Part shown: positions 17,790 to 27,908 of the stretch, one piece after another | Position numbering within the stretch: position 1 is the first letter of the stretch | Layout of the letters: each line of letters starts with the position of its first letter | Source: Bacteroidota bacterium | Lineage (GTDB): Bacteria; Bacteroidota; Bacteroidia; UKL13-3 | Direction of reading: 5' to 3' | Assembly: GCA_027482225.1 (NCBI GenBank) | Contig: JAIXWD010000006.1 | Span: 124,001 to 188,000, forward strand | Length of the DNA: 64,000 nt | Program-made: the position numbers and the translations under genes | Notes under the pieces: generated by a model | Seen by the model: the letters and a program-made list of their open reading frames with translations, nothing else | Database searches by the model: none | What the model was told of the DNA's origin: nothing

Positions 17790-17820
17790 TTGTAACATCA
17801 ATTTGTAACACGTAAACTTG
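17790..17820 (+). promoter_or_regulatory. Promoter of the first exopolysaccharide block
   Basis: TTG at 17790-17792 and TAAACTTG at 17813-17820 (one mismatch to TAnnTTTG) are 20 bp apart, the right spacing for a Bacteroidota -33/-7 promoter. The TTG at 17818, which would be the earliest start codon of the next gene, lies inside the -7 box. Confidence 0.5.
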
Positions 17821-17841
17821 CACCATAATACCTTTAAAATA

Positions 17842-19053
17842 ATGATTCCATTTTCTCCACCACACATTGATCAGAAAATTATCGATGAAGTATTAGATAC
17901 CCTTAAAAGTGGATGGATTACCACAGGTCCGAAAACAAAACGTTTCGAAAAAGAGTTAACTGCTTATTGTGGTAATTCCTCAACGCTCTGCTTAAACTCT
18001 GCAACAGCGGGTCTAGAAATTATGCTACGTTGGTTTGGTGTAGGTCCTGGTGATGAAGTAATTTTGCCAGCATATACCTACAGTGCCACAGCTAATGTGG
18101 TTATGCATTGTGGAGCCACACCGGTTTTTGTTGATGTAAAATCTGACTTTAATATCAATCCTGAAGAAGTAAAAAAAGCCATTACGGTAAGCACAAAAGT
18201 GATTATGCCTGTTGACTTTGGTGGCTATCCATGTGATTATGATGATCTAAATGCGTTGGTCAATGATGTTCAAGTTAAATCATTATTCTCTCCTAAAACC
18301 AATGAGCAAACTCAACTTGGTCGTATCTTGATTTTGAGTGATGCTGCCCATAGTTTTGGTGCCTGGTATAAAGGTAAACGTGCCGGAACGTTAACTGATG
18401 TTTCCGTGTTCAGTTTTCATGCTGTTAAAAATTTAACTACATCAGAAGGTGGCGCAATAGCCTTAAATTTGCCAGAGCCTTTTATTAATGAGGAGATATA
18501 TAAATATTTATGTATTAAAACCCTTCATGGGCAAAATAAAGATGCATTAGCTAAAACCATTCCGGGTAATTGGCGCTATGATATTGTTGAGGCAGGTTAT
18601 AAAATGAATATGACTGATATAACTGCCAGTATTGGTTTGGTGGGGCTGGCTAGGTATGATGAAGAGACGCTTCCTAAACGAAAAGCTATCTATGATGCAT
18701 ACACAAACGCATTAAGCAAAGAAAGGTGGGCTATTACACCTGAATATGAAACTAAAGACAAAACCTCTTCTTATCATGTATACGCTTTACGTGTAAAAGA
18801 TGCTACTGAAGCGCAACGAGATGCAATTATTGCCAAAATATTTGAGAAGCAGGTAAGTGTAAATGTCCATTTTATTCCCGTACCTCAGATGAGTTATTAT
18901 ATTGCTCAAGGGTATGATATTAATAATTATCCTCAAACAATTGCTCAATATGAAAATGAAATTTCTTTGCCAGTTTGGGTTGATTTAACACAAGAACAGA
19001 TTAATAAAGTTTTAGAAAGTGTAATTTCGTCTGTTCGTGAGGTGATGGGTTAA
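17842..19053 (+). CDS. DegT/DnrJ/EryC1/StrS family PLP aminotransferase
   Basis: The 403-residue protein begins MIPFSPPHIDQKIIDEV and has the family signatures LNSATAGLEIML, LPAYTYSATANVV and DAAHSFGAWYKGKRAG. The PLP lysine is Lys196 in FSFHAVKNLTTSEGG. It should transfer an amino group to a keto sugar nucleotide, most likely a 4-keto-6-deoxy UDP-sugar made by the dehydratase two genes downstream. The ATG at 17842 was chosen because the longer TTG start is within a promoter box. It heads a three-gene polysaccharide operon; the gap to the next gene is 66 bp. Confidence 0.92.
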   Translation: MIPFSPPHIDQKIIDEVLDTLKSGWITTGPKTKRFEKELTAYCGNSSTLCLNSATAGLEIMLRWFGVGPGDEVILPAYTYSATANVVMHCGATPVFVDVKSDFNINPEEVKKAITVSTKVIMPVDFGGYPCDYDDLNALVNDVQVKSLFSPKTNEQTQLGRILILSDAAHSFGAWYKGKRAGTLTDVSVFSFHAVKNLTTSEGGAIALNLPEPFINEEIYKYLCIKTLHGQNKDALAKTIPGNWRYDIVEAGYKMNMTDITASIGLVGLARYDEETLPKRKAIYDAYTNALSKERWAITPEYETKDKTSSYHVYALRVKDATEAQRDAIIAKIFEKQVSVNVHFIPVPQMSYYIAQGYDINNYPQTIAQYENEISLPVWVDLTQEQINKVLESVISSVREVMG

Positions 19054-19119
19054 ATATTACAAATTCATACAAACCAATTCAAACCCAATTTAAATTTGCT
19101 TTAAAAATAACGATAGCCA

Positions 19120-19710
19120 GTGTTTAAAAGACTCTTCGATATCATTTTTAGTACTTTGGGTATTATTATTCTAAGTCCTATTTTTTTGTTGCTTTGGTTT
19201 ACCATAAAAATTGAAAGCCACGGACCTGCACTTTTTATGCAAACACGTGTTGGTAAAAACAACAAAGATTTTAAACTAATAAAATTCAGAAGCATGTATC
19301 TTAATTCGGAATCGTTTGGCCAATTAACAGTTGGTATGCGCGATCCTCGAATAACAAATGTAGGATACATCTTACGCAAGTATAAACTTGACGAGCTACC
19401 ACAATTACTAAATGTACTTAAGGGCGAAATGAGTTTAGTAGGCCCAAGACCAGAAGTACGGAAGTACGTAAACATGTACACCCATGAACAAATGAAGGTT
19501 TTAGAGGTAAGTCCTGGTATTACTGATTATGCTTCTATTCAATTTATAAATGAAAACCAGTTATTAGCTAACACTGAAAATCCTGATGAATTTTACATCA
19601 ACAATATTATGCCTAAAAAACTGGAAATGAACTTGCAATACATAAAAAGCAACAATCCGTTCAAAGACATTAGTTTAATTCTTAAAACCATATTTAGAAT
19701 CATTTTTTAG
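19120..19710 (+). CDS. Initiating sugar transferase (undecaprenyl-phosphate glycosyl-1-phosphate transferase, PglC-type)
   Basis: The 196-residue protein has one N-terminal membrane helix ([20 protein letters not shown]) and the bacterial sugar transferase core: [31 protein letters not shown] and SLVGPRPE. It is the short monotopic PglC-like form, without the extra transmembrane domains of WbaP. It should place the first sugar-phosphate on undecaprenyl phosphate at the inner membrane. The GTG at 19120 gives the normal MFKRLFDI start. It lies between the aminotransferase and the dehydratase, which probably supply a diamino-sugar substrate. Confidence 0.93.
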   Translation: MFKRLFDIIFSTLGIIILSPIFLLLWFTIKIESHGPALFMQTRVGKNNKDFKLIKFRSMYLNSESFGQLTVGMRDPRITNVGYILRKYKLDELPQLLNVLKGEMSLVGPRPEVRKYVNMYTHEQMKVLEVSPGITDYASIQFINENQLLANTENPDEFYINNIMPKKLEMNLQYIKSNNPFKDISLILKTIFRIIF

Positions 19711-19782
19711 CCCAAATATTTTAGTATTTTAAATTTAAGCTATATATTGCATCGTTAAACCATTCCCCCAATACAATATATA

Positions 19783-21738
19783 ATGAGTTTTTTGAAGAGA
19801 ATATTTCCCGCAACAAATAGTATTCCCCGTTGGGTTATATTCTTCCTTGATTTGTCAATTTGCGCTTTCTCTTTTGTTGCAGCAACTTTATTACGGTTCA
19901 ATTTTTTTATAGACGATAAGTTTAGTTATGAGTATTTAAGGCCCTTACCTCTTGTTCTGGGGTTTCGGGTTTTACTAATGGTATATTTCCGAGTTTATGC
20001 AGGTATCATTCGTCATACCAGCATTCAAGATGCATTGCGTGTTTTTTACACGGTATCAATAAGCTCTATTCTGTTGGTTATAGCCAACATCTCTTACACC
20101 AAACTAAATGGTAACGGCAGTGTTTTTATACCTATTTCAATTTTAATAATAGATTACATTGGTACCGTTTTATTAATGAGTGCATTTAGGCTTGGCGTAA
20201 AGGTTTTGTACATACACATTACTAAGCCAGATGCTGCTAACCAACGTTGTATTGCCATATTTGGAGCAGGTGAAGCAGGTATAATAGCAAAACGTAAAAT
20301 TGAACAGCATGTTGGAGGTGAACTTCGTGTAGTGGCATTTTTTGATGATAATTCACGAAGAAATGGACAGTATATTGACGGAATAACCGTTTATAATCCT
20401 TATAAAGATTTCGATACAATTGTTCAGCGTTTAGACATACAAGAAATTATTATTAGTGATTACAGTATCAGTAAATCCCGTAAGCAGGAATTGATTGAGG
20501 CCTGTCTTGCTTACAATATTTCCGTTAGAAATGTGCCACCTATTGAAAAATGGATTAATGGAGAGTTAAGTTACAATCAGATTAAGAATGTAAAAATTGA
20601 GGATTTAATTGAGCGTGATACCATAGTTTTAGACAAAGGGGCTATTGCCGAGCAAGTAAAAAACAAAGTTGTAATTGTTACTGGTGCAGCTGGTTCAATA
20701 GGTAGTGAAATTGTTCGTCAATTATTACAATTTGGGCCTAAACTCCTGGTTTTGGTTGATAAAAGTGAAGTAGGACTTTACGAATTAGATAATAATTTGA
20801 ACGAAATAATTGCCCCCCACAATCTTAAACAAGTGAAGTTAATGTTGGGTGATATTTGTTGTAAAGACCGAATGGAGAAAATATTCAATACCTTTAAACC
20901 AGATATTGTTTATCATGCTGCTGCATACAAACACGTGCCTCTTATGGAAGAAAATGCTGGAGAGGCAGTTCGCACTAATGTACACGGAACAAGAACCATT
21001 GCGGATTTATCCGTAAAGTACGATGTTAAAAAGTTTGTCATGGTATCTACCGATAAGGCAGTTAATCCAACAAATGTGATGGGTGCATCTAAACGTATTG
21101 CTGAAATTTATGTGCAATCATTGAATAATTTTTTAATAGAAACAGGATCTTCCAATACTCGTTTTATTACAACACGTTTCGGGAATGTTTTAGGGAGCAG
21201 TGGATCTGTTATACCAAAATTTAGGAAGCAAATTGAAGAAGGTGGACCAGTAACCGTTACGCATCCTGATATTACACGCTACTTTATGACAATACCAGAG
21301 GCTTGTCAACTGGTGCTTGAAGCGGGTAACATGGGTAAGGGTGGTGAGATTTATATTTTTGATATGGGTAAGTCGGTTAAAATAATTGACCTTGCTCGTA
21401 AAATGATCAAACTTTCAGGATTAATCATTGGTCAAGACATTCAAATCGTATTTACAGGTTTACGTCCTGGTGAAAAGATTAAAGAAGAACTTTTGGCCGA
21501 TCAAGAGAATACCTTACCAACCTATCATCCTAAAATAATGGTAGGACGGGTTCGTACCTACGATTTTTTGCAAGCAGCTAAAGAAATAGATGATTTACTC
21601 GAATCATACATACATCAAAATGATGAATTAGTAGTAAGTAAGATGAAATTAATTGTACCTGAGTTTGTGAGTCAAAATTCTAGGTTTGAATCGCTTGATG
21701 TTTTGAGTAGCGGTGACAAATTTTTACAACCCAAATAA
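19783..21738 (+). CDS. FlaA1/WbpM/CapD-type UDP-sugar 4,6-dehydratase
   Basis: The 651-residue length is typical of the membrane-bound form. Four transmembrane helices occupy about residues 15-150. A first Rossmann domain follows (AIFGAGEAGIIAKRKI), then the SDR domain with VIVTGAAGSIGSEIVRQL and YHAAAYKHVPLME. In the catalytic segment STDKAVNPTNVMGASKR the usual Tyr is Met, as known for WbpM/PglF. It should convert UDP-GlcNAc to the 4-keto-6-deoxy intermediate used by the aminotransferase upstream. A Rho-independent terminator follows 35 bp after the stop and ends the operon. Confidence 0.93.
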   Translation: MSFLKRIFPATNSIPRWVIFFLDLSICAFSFVAATLLRFNFFIDDKFSYEYLRPLPLVLGFRVLLMVYFRVYAGIIRHTSIQDALRVFYTVSISSILLVIANISYTKLNGNGSVFIPISILIIDYIGTVLLMSAFRLGVKVLYIHITKPDAANQRCIAIFGAGEAGIIAKRKIEQHVGGELRVVAFFDDNSRRNGQYIDGITVYNPYKDFDTIVQRLDIQEIIISDYSISKSRKQELIEACLAYNISVRNVPPIEKWINGELSYNQIKNVKIEDLIERDTIVLDKGAIAEQVKNKVVIVTGAAGSIGSEIVRQLLQFGPKLLVLVDKSEVGLYELDNNLNEIIAPHNLKQVKLMLGDICCKDRMEKIFNTFKPDIVYHAAAYKHVPLMEENAGEAVRTNVHGTRTIADLSVKYDVKKFVMVSTDKAVNPTNVMGASKRIAEIYVQSLNNFLIETGSSNTRFITTRFGNVLGSSGSVIPKFRKQIEEGGPVTVTHPDITRYFMTIPEACQLVLEAGNMGKGGEIYIFDMGKSVKIIDLARKMIKLSGLIIGQDIQIVFTGLRPGEKIKEELLADQENTLPTYHPKIMVGRVRTYDFLQAAKEIDDLLESYIHQNDELVVSKMKLIVPEFVSQNSRFESLDVLSSGDKFLQPK

Positions 21739-21773
21739 AAAATTACACTTTTTTTTAAAAGTATAAAATCTTG

Positions 21774-21805
21774 AAAAAGCCGTTGATATTCAGTGGCTTT
21801 TTTTT
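21774..21805 (+). terminator. Rho-independent terminator of the polysaccharide operon
   Basis: AAAAAGCC at 21774-21781 pairs with GGCTTTTT at 21795-21802 and runs into a T tract. Confidence 0.75.
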
Positions 21806-21898
21806 GTTTTAGAATCTCAAAAAGGCAATATTACCCTCTTTAGAAATACTCTAAATTAGTTTTTTTTTAAAAGCCCGATTATTTTAAAATAATGTGAA

Positions 21899-21906
21899 TA
21901 TATTTG
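21899..21906 (+). promoter_or_regulatory. -7 box of the act operon
   Basis: TATATTTG, followed by CGACC, is a full TAnnTTTG match. It predicts a transcript start near 21912 and a leader of about 74 nt. No -33 TTG is seen. Confidence 0.5.
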
Positions 21907-21909
21907 CGA

Positions 21910-21922
21910 CCACTTCTAGTGG
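21910..21922 (+). other. Hairpin at the predicted 5' end of the act mRNA
   Basis: CCACT and AGTGG pair perfectly around a TCT loop, starting 4 nt after the -7 box. The hairpin would lie at or next to the mRNA 5' end, or the dyad could be a protein-binding site. Confidence 0.35.
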
Positions 21923-21985
21923 CATAATACGTGTAAACCATTGTATTCACTAGTAATTTAAACCTTGAACAATCAGATTGTTACG

Positions 21986-23263
21986 ATGAGATTTTTAAGA
22001 ATTACCACATTATTTGCACTCCTCGCTTCAAGTGCTTCGTTTGTAAAAGCAGATGTAGCTGAAGGGGAAAAACTATTTAATGCTAACTGTACATCGTGTC
22101 ATGCGTTGAACGAAAAAGTAGTTGGCCCAGCTCTAAAAGGCATTAACGAGAAGTATGACGAGGCTTGGCTCATTAAGTGGATCAAGAATTCCCAGGCTCT
22201 TGTTAAATCCGGAGACGAAAAAGCAGTGAAAGTTTACAATGAGAACAACCAATCGGTTATGACTTCGTTTGAAAATCTTTCAGATGCTCAAATTAAATCA
22301 ATTTTGGAGTACATTAAAACACCTCCTGTAGCTCAAGCATCAGTTGCTCCTACAAACAGTGCGGATGTTGCAAGCACAGAAGCTATTACTCCAACTAAAG
22401 ATTCATTTTACAACAACACAACATTTATAGCGCTATCTATCATGGCGTTAATTTTGTTTTTAATAGTTTTTGTGCTTTATCGCATTAAGAAAACTGTTCA
22501 AGGCATATACGATGCGAAATTTCCTGAGCAAGCAGCTCTTGAACTTGAGCCAGTTGTTGATGTAAGAACTACTTGGAAATATAAATTATTTACAAAGCAT
22601 CCAGTTGTTGGAACTATTTTAGTAATTCTAGGATTTACTGTAGCACTTGGAATTTATGGTTTTAACTATGGACAAACTGAAGTTGGTGTTCAGCAAGGTT
22701 ACGCGCCTGCCCAACCAATTAACTACAGCCACGAGCTACATGCAGGTAAATACAAAATTAATTGTTTGTACTGCCATACTGGTGCAGATAAAAGCAAACA
22801 AGCTACCATTCCATCGGCAAGTACCTGTATGAACTGCCACATGCATGTTACAGCAAGTGCGAAGTATGATGGTCAGGTATCTCCAGAAATTGCAAAAATT
22901 TACGATGCAGTGGGATGGGATGCTGAGAAAAAAGCATACGATCCTACAAAGCAACAAAAACCAATCAAATGGGTACGTATCCACAATTTGCCTGATTTGG
23001 CATACTTTAATCACGCACAACACGTAAAAGCAGGTAAAGTAGAGTGCCAAAGTTGTCACGGTGCTATTGAAACCATGAAAGTGGTATACCAACAAAGTTC
23101 ATTACAAATGGGCTGGTGTATCAATTGCCATCGCGAAGCAAAAGTGGATGTTAAAAATAATGATTACTACGAGAAATTGCACGAAGACCTAAAAGCACAA
23201 GGTAAATCGTATGCAACCGTAAGTAATATTGGTGGTTTAGAGTGCGGTAAATGCCACTACTAG
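21986..23263 (+). CDS. actA: Alternative complex III subunit ActA, multiheme cytochrome c
   Basis: ActA is the heme subunit of the quinol-oxidising alternative complex III. The 425-residue protein has a signal peptide (cut near VKA-DVA). A monoheme cytochrome domain follows (CTSCH, Cys35), then two transmembrane helices (about 148-168 and 209-229) and a periplasmic pentaheme domain with CxxCH at Cys260, 281, 354, 378 and 420. That makes six heme sites in all. The ATG at 21986 was chosen; the frame extends to a TTG at 21965, but the ATG gives a clean signal peptide. It is the first gene of actABCDEF. Confidence 0.93.
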   Translation: MRFLRITTLFALLASSASFVKADVAEGEKLFNANCTSCHALNEKVVGPALKGINEKYDEAWLIKWIKNSQALVKSGDEKAVKVYNENNQSVMTSFENLSDAQIKSILEYIKTPPVAQASVAPTNSADVASTEAITPTKDSFYNNTTFIALSIMALILFLIVFVLYRIKKTVQGIYDAKFPEQAALELEPVVDVRTTWKYKLFTKHPVVGTILVILGFTVALGIYGFNYGQTEVGVQQGYAPAQPINYSHELHAGKYKINCLYCHTGADKSKQATIPSASTCMNCHMHVTASAKYDGQVSPEIAKIYDAVGWDAEKKAYDPTKQQKPIKWVRIHNLPDLAYFNHAQHVKAGKVECQSCHGAIETMKVVYQQSSLQMGWCINCHREAKVDVKNNDYYEKLHEDLKAQGKSYATVSNIGGLECGKCHY

Positions 23264-23323
23264 TTTAAAATTTCAAATTAAGCAATTTGAAATTAATCAT
23301 TATCACTTAGAAAAAATTCATCC

Positions 23324-26300
23324 ATGGAAAATAAAAATAAATACTGGAAAGGTTTAGAGGAACTAAATAACGACCCTAAATTTCTTCAAAATAAAAGAAA
23401 TGAATTTGCAGAAGGTATCCCGTTAGAGGAAGTACTAACCGAAAAAGACGGTGAGTTAACCTCAAACAGACGTGACTTCTTGAAGTACTTCGGTTTCGGT
23501 ATATCAGCTGTTGCATTAGCTGCTTGTAACAAAGCTCCTATCAAAAATGCAATTCCATACATTGTTAAGCCTGAGAATATCACTCCGGGTATTCCTAATT
23601 GGTACGCATCAACTAACCCTGCAACAGGTGTTAGCGTGTTGGTAAAAACTCGTGAAGGTCGTCCGGTAAAAATTGAAGGTAACCCTGAGTCTCCTTTATT
23701 TAAAGGAGGTGTTGGTGCTTTTGATCACGCTTCTGTATTAGAATTATACGATAACGAGCGTTTACAAGGTCCTAAAGCTGAAGGCAACGAAGTTGATTGG
23801 AACACATTAGATGGTAAAATCACAAAAGGATTAGCAGCCGCAAAAGGTATTCGCATTATTTCGGGTGCTGTTAATAGTCCTTCAACGAAAAAAGCTATTG
23901 CCGAATTTTCAGTTAAATATCCGCAAACCAAGCACATTGTATATGAACCAGTATCATATAGCGCTATTATAGAAGCAAATGGTCAATCTTTTGGTAAGGC
24001 TGTTATTCCAGGATACCAATTTGATAAAGCAAAAACCATTGTAAGTTTTGGTGCCGATTTTTTAGGAACTTGGATATCTCCAGTAGAATTCACCAAACAG
24101 TGGGTTAAAAACCGTAAAGTTGGCACAACTAATAACGGTGCTAAAACCATGAGCCGTCATTATCAGTTTGAATCTAATCTTTCATTAACTGGTTCGAACG
24201 CTGACGTTCGTGTTCCATTAAAACCAAGTGCAACCAGTGTTGCTTTAATTAGTTTGTATAATAAGATAGCTTCTTTGGCTGGTGCAGCAAAATTATCATC
24301 ACCTGGTGATGTTGAATTTGCGGTGAATATGATTGAAAATTCAGCTAAAGAACTTTGGGCTAACCGTGGTGCCTCTATTGTAGTTTGCGGTACAAATAAT
24401 GTTGCTGATCAATTAATAGTTAATGCCATTAATAGTGTTTTAGGCAATATTGGCACAACTGTAGATTTAGATAATTACAGTAACCAAACAGGTGGTAACG
24501 ATGCTGCATTTGAAACGTTTGTAAATGAGTTAAACAGTGGTGCTGCAGATGTAGTTATATTCTTCAACTCAAATCCGGCATACAATTATTATGCTGCTGA
24601 TAAATTAATATCAGGTATTAAGAAAGCTACCGTTTCAATAAGTACAAATAGTGTTGCAGATGAAACTACAGCATTATGTAAATTCCATGCACCTGATAAT
24701 CATTTCTTGGAATCATGGGGTGACGTTGAAACGCGTGTAGGTTTTATTGGTTTAATGCAACCAACTATTTCTCCAGTATTCAATACCCGTCAAGCATCTG
24801 AAAGTTTTTTACGTTGGTCAGGCAACTTTACTGATTACTATACTTTTGTTAAAAATAATTGGACTGCTGCACTAGGTGGCGAAGCAGGTTGGAACAAAGC
24901 GTTGCATGATGGTTTTACTTCATCAATGAAAACCCCAGTTGCTTATACAACTAGTGTACTACCTCAAGATGCTGTTAATACCGCATACAAAGCATACACT
25001 TCAAATAAAGATAAAGTAGAATTAAGCTTATACACTAAAGTAGGTTTGGGTGATGGTCGTTATGCAAACAATCCTTGGTTGCAAGAAATGCCTGATCCAG
25101 TATCAAAAGTATGCTGGGATAACTATGCAGCTATTGGTAAAGTAACTGCTGATAAGCTAAACTTAAAAGACGGTGATGTAATTACCATAAAAACTAAAAC
25201 AGGGGTTATTGAAAAAATTCCTGTGTTGGTTCAACCGGGTCAAGCTCGTGATACGATTTCAATAGCCCTAGGTTATGGTCGTACAGCAGGTGGTCGTGTA
25301 GGAGCTAATGTTGGAAAAAATGCTTATACAGCAGTTAGTTTCAATGGTAAAACATTTGTATACACTGCTGCTGATGTTTCTGTTGAAAAAACAGGTAATG
25401 GATACGAATTACCACAAACACAAACTCATCATACTATAGAAGGTCGTGATATTATTCGTGAAGCTTCATTAGGCGAATTTGTTAAAGATCCTAAAGCAGG
25501 CAATCATAAACATGCACATATTATTACATTATGGGATGAGCATGATAGCAAAGGTCACCGTTGGGCAATGGCAGTAGACTTAAACTCATGTACCGGTTGC
25601 GGTTCATGTGTGGTAAGTTGTAATGCAGAAAACAACGTTCCTGTAGTTGGTCGTCAAGAAATATTAAACAGCCGCGAAATGCACTGGATGCGTATTGATC
25701 GCTACTACAGCTTTAAAGATGAAAAAGGCAATAAATTAACCCGCGAAGCCGGTTTAGCTAGTAACATGTTAAAAGGTAAAGACGAGGGATTAATTAATGA
25801 CGAGACTGATTTTGAAAACGTACGCGTAGCATTCCAACCATTAATGTGTCAACACTGCGGTCATGCTCCATGCGAAACTGTTTGTCCGGTATTAGCAACT
25901 GTACATAGCACTGAAGGTTTAAACCATATGGCTTACAATCGTTGTGTTGGTACACGTTATTGCGCAAACAACTGCCCATACAAAGTAAGACGTTTCAACT
26001 GGTTTAAATACCGTGAAAACGATCAGTTTGATTTCTATATGAACAATGATTTAGGTCGTATGGTTATCAATCCTGATGTTACAGTTCGTTCTCGTGGTGT
26101 GATGGAAAAATGTTCATTCTGTATCCAACGTATACAGGCAGGTAAATTACAAGCAAAATTAGAAAACCGTAAAGTTAAAGACGGTGATGTTAAAACAGCT
26201 TGTCAACAATCTTGCCCTGCAGATGCAATTATATTTGGTGATGTAAACGATAAAAACAGTGAAATCGCTAAGTTATTTAACAACGAGCGTAGCTATGTAT

Positions 26301-26476
26301 TGTTAGAAGAGTACAACGTACAACCTTCTGTATCATACATGACAAAAATCCGAAATGTAGACGAAGAGTTAGCTGGTGGACACACTACTCACTCAACAAC
26401 TGCTCCGGGTCATGCAGGACACGAAGAAACTAAACATGATACAGCTGCTCATGCTAATGCAGAACACGCTCATTAA
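23324..26476 (+). CDS. actB: Alternative complex III subunit ActB, TAT-variant molybdopterin-like/ferredoxin fusion
   Basis: The 1050-residue protein is the fused ActB1-ActB2 form. A TAT-variant signal (NRRDFLKYFGFGISAVALAAC) ends in a lipobox, so the Cys is probably lipidated. The middle is a molybdopterin-oxidoreductase-like fold that in this family carries no Mo cofactor. The C-terminal third is ferredoxin-like, with four Cys clusters: CTGCGSCVVSC (from Cys756), CQHCGHAPCETVC, CVGTRYCANNC and CSFC...CQQSC. These normally hold three [4Fe-4S] and one [3Fe-4S]. A His-rich tail ends the protein. It is the electron-transfer arm of the complex in the periplasm. Confidence 0.95.
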   Translation: MENKNKYWKGLEELNNDPKFLQNKRNEFAEGIPLEEVLTEKDGELTSNRRDFLKYFGFGISAVALAACNKAPIKNAIPYIVKPENITPGIPNWYASTNPATGVSVLVKTREGRPVKIEGNPESPLFKGGVGAFDHASVLELYDNERLQGPKAEGNEVDWNTLDGKITKGLAAAKGIRIISGAVNSPSTKKAIAEFSVKYPQTKHIVYEPVSYSAIIEANGQSFGKAVIPGYQFDKAKTIVSFGADFLGTWISPVEFTKQWVKNRKVGTTNNGAKTMSRHYQFESNLSLTGSNADVRVPLKPSATSVALISLYNKIASLAGAAKLSSPGDVEFAVNMIENSAKELWANRGASIVVCGTNNVADQLIVNAINSVLGNIGTTVDLDNYSNQTGGNDAAFETFVNELNSGAADVVIFFNSNPAYNYYAADKLISGIKKATVSISTNSVADETTALCKFHAPDNHFLESWGDVETRVGFIGLMQPTISPVFNTRQASESFLRWSGNFTDYYTFVKNNWTAALGGEAGWNKALHDGFTSSMKTPVAYTTSVLPQDAVNTAYKAYTSNKDKVELSLYTKVGLGDGRYANNPWLQEMPDPVSKVCWDNYAAIGKVTADKLNLKDGDVITIKTKTGVIEKIPVLVQPGQARDTISIALGYGRTAGGRVGANVGKNAYTAVSFNGKTFVYTAADVSVEKTGNGYELPQTQTHHTIEGRDIIREASLGEFVKDPKAGNHKHAHIITLWDEHDSKGHRWAMAVDLNSCTGCGSCVVSCNAENNVPVVGRQEILNSREMHWMRIDRYYSFKDEKGNKLTREAGLASNMLKGKDEGLINDETDFENVRVAFQPLMCQHCGHAPCETVCPVLATVHSTEGLNHMAYNRCVGTRYCANNCPYKVRRFNWFKYRENDQFDFYMNNDLGRMVINPDVTVRSRGVMEKCSFCIQRIQAGKLQAKLENRKVKDGDVKTACQQSCPADAIIFGDVNDKNSEIAKLFNNERSYVLLEEYNVQPSVSYMTKIRNVDEELAGGHTTHSTTAPGHAGHEETKHDTAAHANAEHAH

Positions 26477-26507
26477 TTAAATTTCTGGTAATTAAAAAAC
26501 ATAACAC

Positions 26508-27908
26508 ATGTCATACGAATCACCAATAAGAGAACCATTAGTAAACGGTGGCAAAACATACGCGGATGTAACGCGTGATATTTTGCGCCCAATGGAAAAC
26601 AAAGCATCAAAAGGATGGTGGATAGGTTTCACCGTATCAGCTATTGTGCTTGGTATTTGGATCGCTGCAAGTACTTATACCTTTTTAACGGGTTTAGGTG
26701 TTTGGGGCTTAAATAAAACTGTAGGTTGGGCATTTGATATCACCAACTTCGTATTCTGGGTGGGTATTGGTCACGCGGGTACGTTAATCTCAGCTGTATT
26801 ATTATTATTCCGTCAAAAATGGCGTATGTCTATCAACCGTTCGGCTGAGGCAATGACCATCTTTGCTGTATTGTGTGCGGCTTCATTTATTCTATCCCAT
26901 ATGGGTCGCCCGTGGGTAGCATATTGGCCAATCCCGCTTCCAAATGCATTTGGTACGTTATGGGTTAATTTTAACTCTCCTTTAGTTTGGGATGTGTTCG
27001 CGATTTCAACCTATTTCTCCGTATCATTGGTATTCTGGTATATTGGTTTAATACCAGATATTGCAACAACTCGAGATAGAGCTATAGGTTTCCGCAAAAC
27101 TATATATAACTTTTTGTCTATGGGTTGGAACGGTTCAACCCGCACATGGCACCGTTATGAGATGATTTCGTTGATATTAGCAGGTATTTCTACTCCTTTG
27201 GTATTCTCAGTTCACTCTATTGTATCTATGGACTTTGCAACATCATTGGTTCCGGGATGGCATACTACAATCTTCCCTCCATATTTTGTGGCTGGAGCAA
27301 TTTTTTCTGGTTTCGGTATGGTACTAACCTTATTGGTTATTGGTCGTGTTGTATTAAAACAAGAAGAGTACATTACTATGGGCCACTTAGATGCAATGTG
27401 CCGAGTAGTAATGTTAACAGGTACTATGGTAGGTTTAGCATACATTACCGAGTTTTTCGTTGCTGCATACTCAGGTGTTGAATACGAACAGTATGCTTTT
27501 ATCAACCGTGCTAGCGGTCCATACTGGTGGAGCTACTGGATTATGATGGGTTGTAACTTAATTGCACCTCAAGTATTCTGGACTAAATGGGCACGTTCTA
27601 CACCTTGGTTTATCTTCGTAATGTCAATCATCGTAAATATAGGTATGTGGTTCGAGCGTTTCGTAATCATCGTTACTTCATTACATAGAGATTTCCTTCC
27701 ATCGAGCTGGACAATGTATACGCCTACATTAACTGAGTTTATGATTTTATTCGGTTCATTCGGACTATTTTTTACATTGTACTTCTTATTTATTCGCTAT
27801 TTACCTACCATCAATATGGCAGAGGTGAAATCGATTATACCAACCCACTCGCATGACGACCACGGTTCTCATGCACATGCAGAGAAAGGAGAAACTGTAC
27901 ATGGATAA
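26508..27908 (+). CDS. actC: Alternative complex III subunit ActC, NrfD/PsrC-like quinol-binding membrane protein
   Basis: This 466-residue integral membrane protein has about ten transmembrane helices and is NrfD-like (FWVGIGHAGTLISAVLLL, ILSHMGRPW, FSVHSIVSMDFATSLVPGWH). It should bind menaquinol next to the Fe-S chain of ActB. The C-terminal tail is His/Asp-rich (HSHDDHGSHAHAEK). Its stop overlaps the actD start by 8 bp. The gap to actB is 31 bp. Confidence 0.95.
   Translation: MSYESPIREPLVNGGKTYADVTRDILRPMENKASKGWWIGFTVSAIVLGIWIAASTYTFLTGLGVWGLNKTVGWAFDITNFVFWVGIGHAGTLISAVLLLFRQKWRMSINRSAEAMTIFAVLCAASFILSHMGRPWVAYWPIPLPNAFGTLWVNFNSPLVWDVFAISTYFSVSLVFWYIGLIPDIATTRDRAIGFRKTIYNFLSMGWNGSTRTWHRYEMISLILAGISTPLVFSVHSIVSMDFATSLVPGWHTTIFPPYFVAGAIFSGFGMVLTLLVIGRVVLKQEEYITMGHLDAMCRVVMLTGTMVGLAYITEFFVAAYSGVEYEQYAFINRASGPYWWSYWIMMGCNLIAPQVFWTKWARSTPWFIFVMSIIVNIGMWFERFVIIVTSLHRDFLPSSWTMYTPTLTEFMILFGSFGLFFTLYFLFIRYLPTINMAEVKSIIPTHSHDDHGSHAHAEKGETVHG

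Noticed and set aside
21965-21985. TTG start for actA
   Set aside because: It adds seven polar residues before a clean signal peptide that begins at the ATG at 21986.
27853-27900. Longer start for actD
   Set aside because: It would extend actD 56 bp into actC and add a non-conserved N-terminus. The ATG at 27901 gives the normal ActD start.
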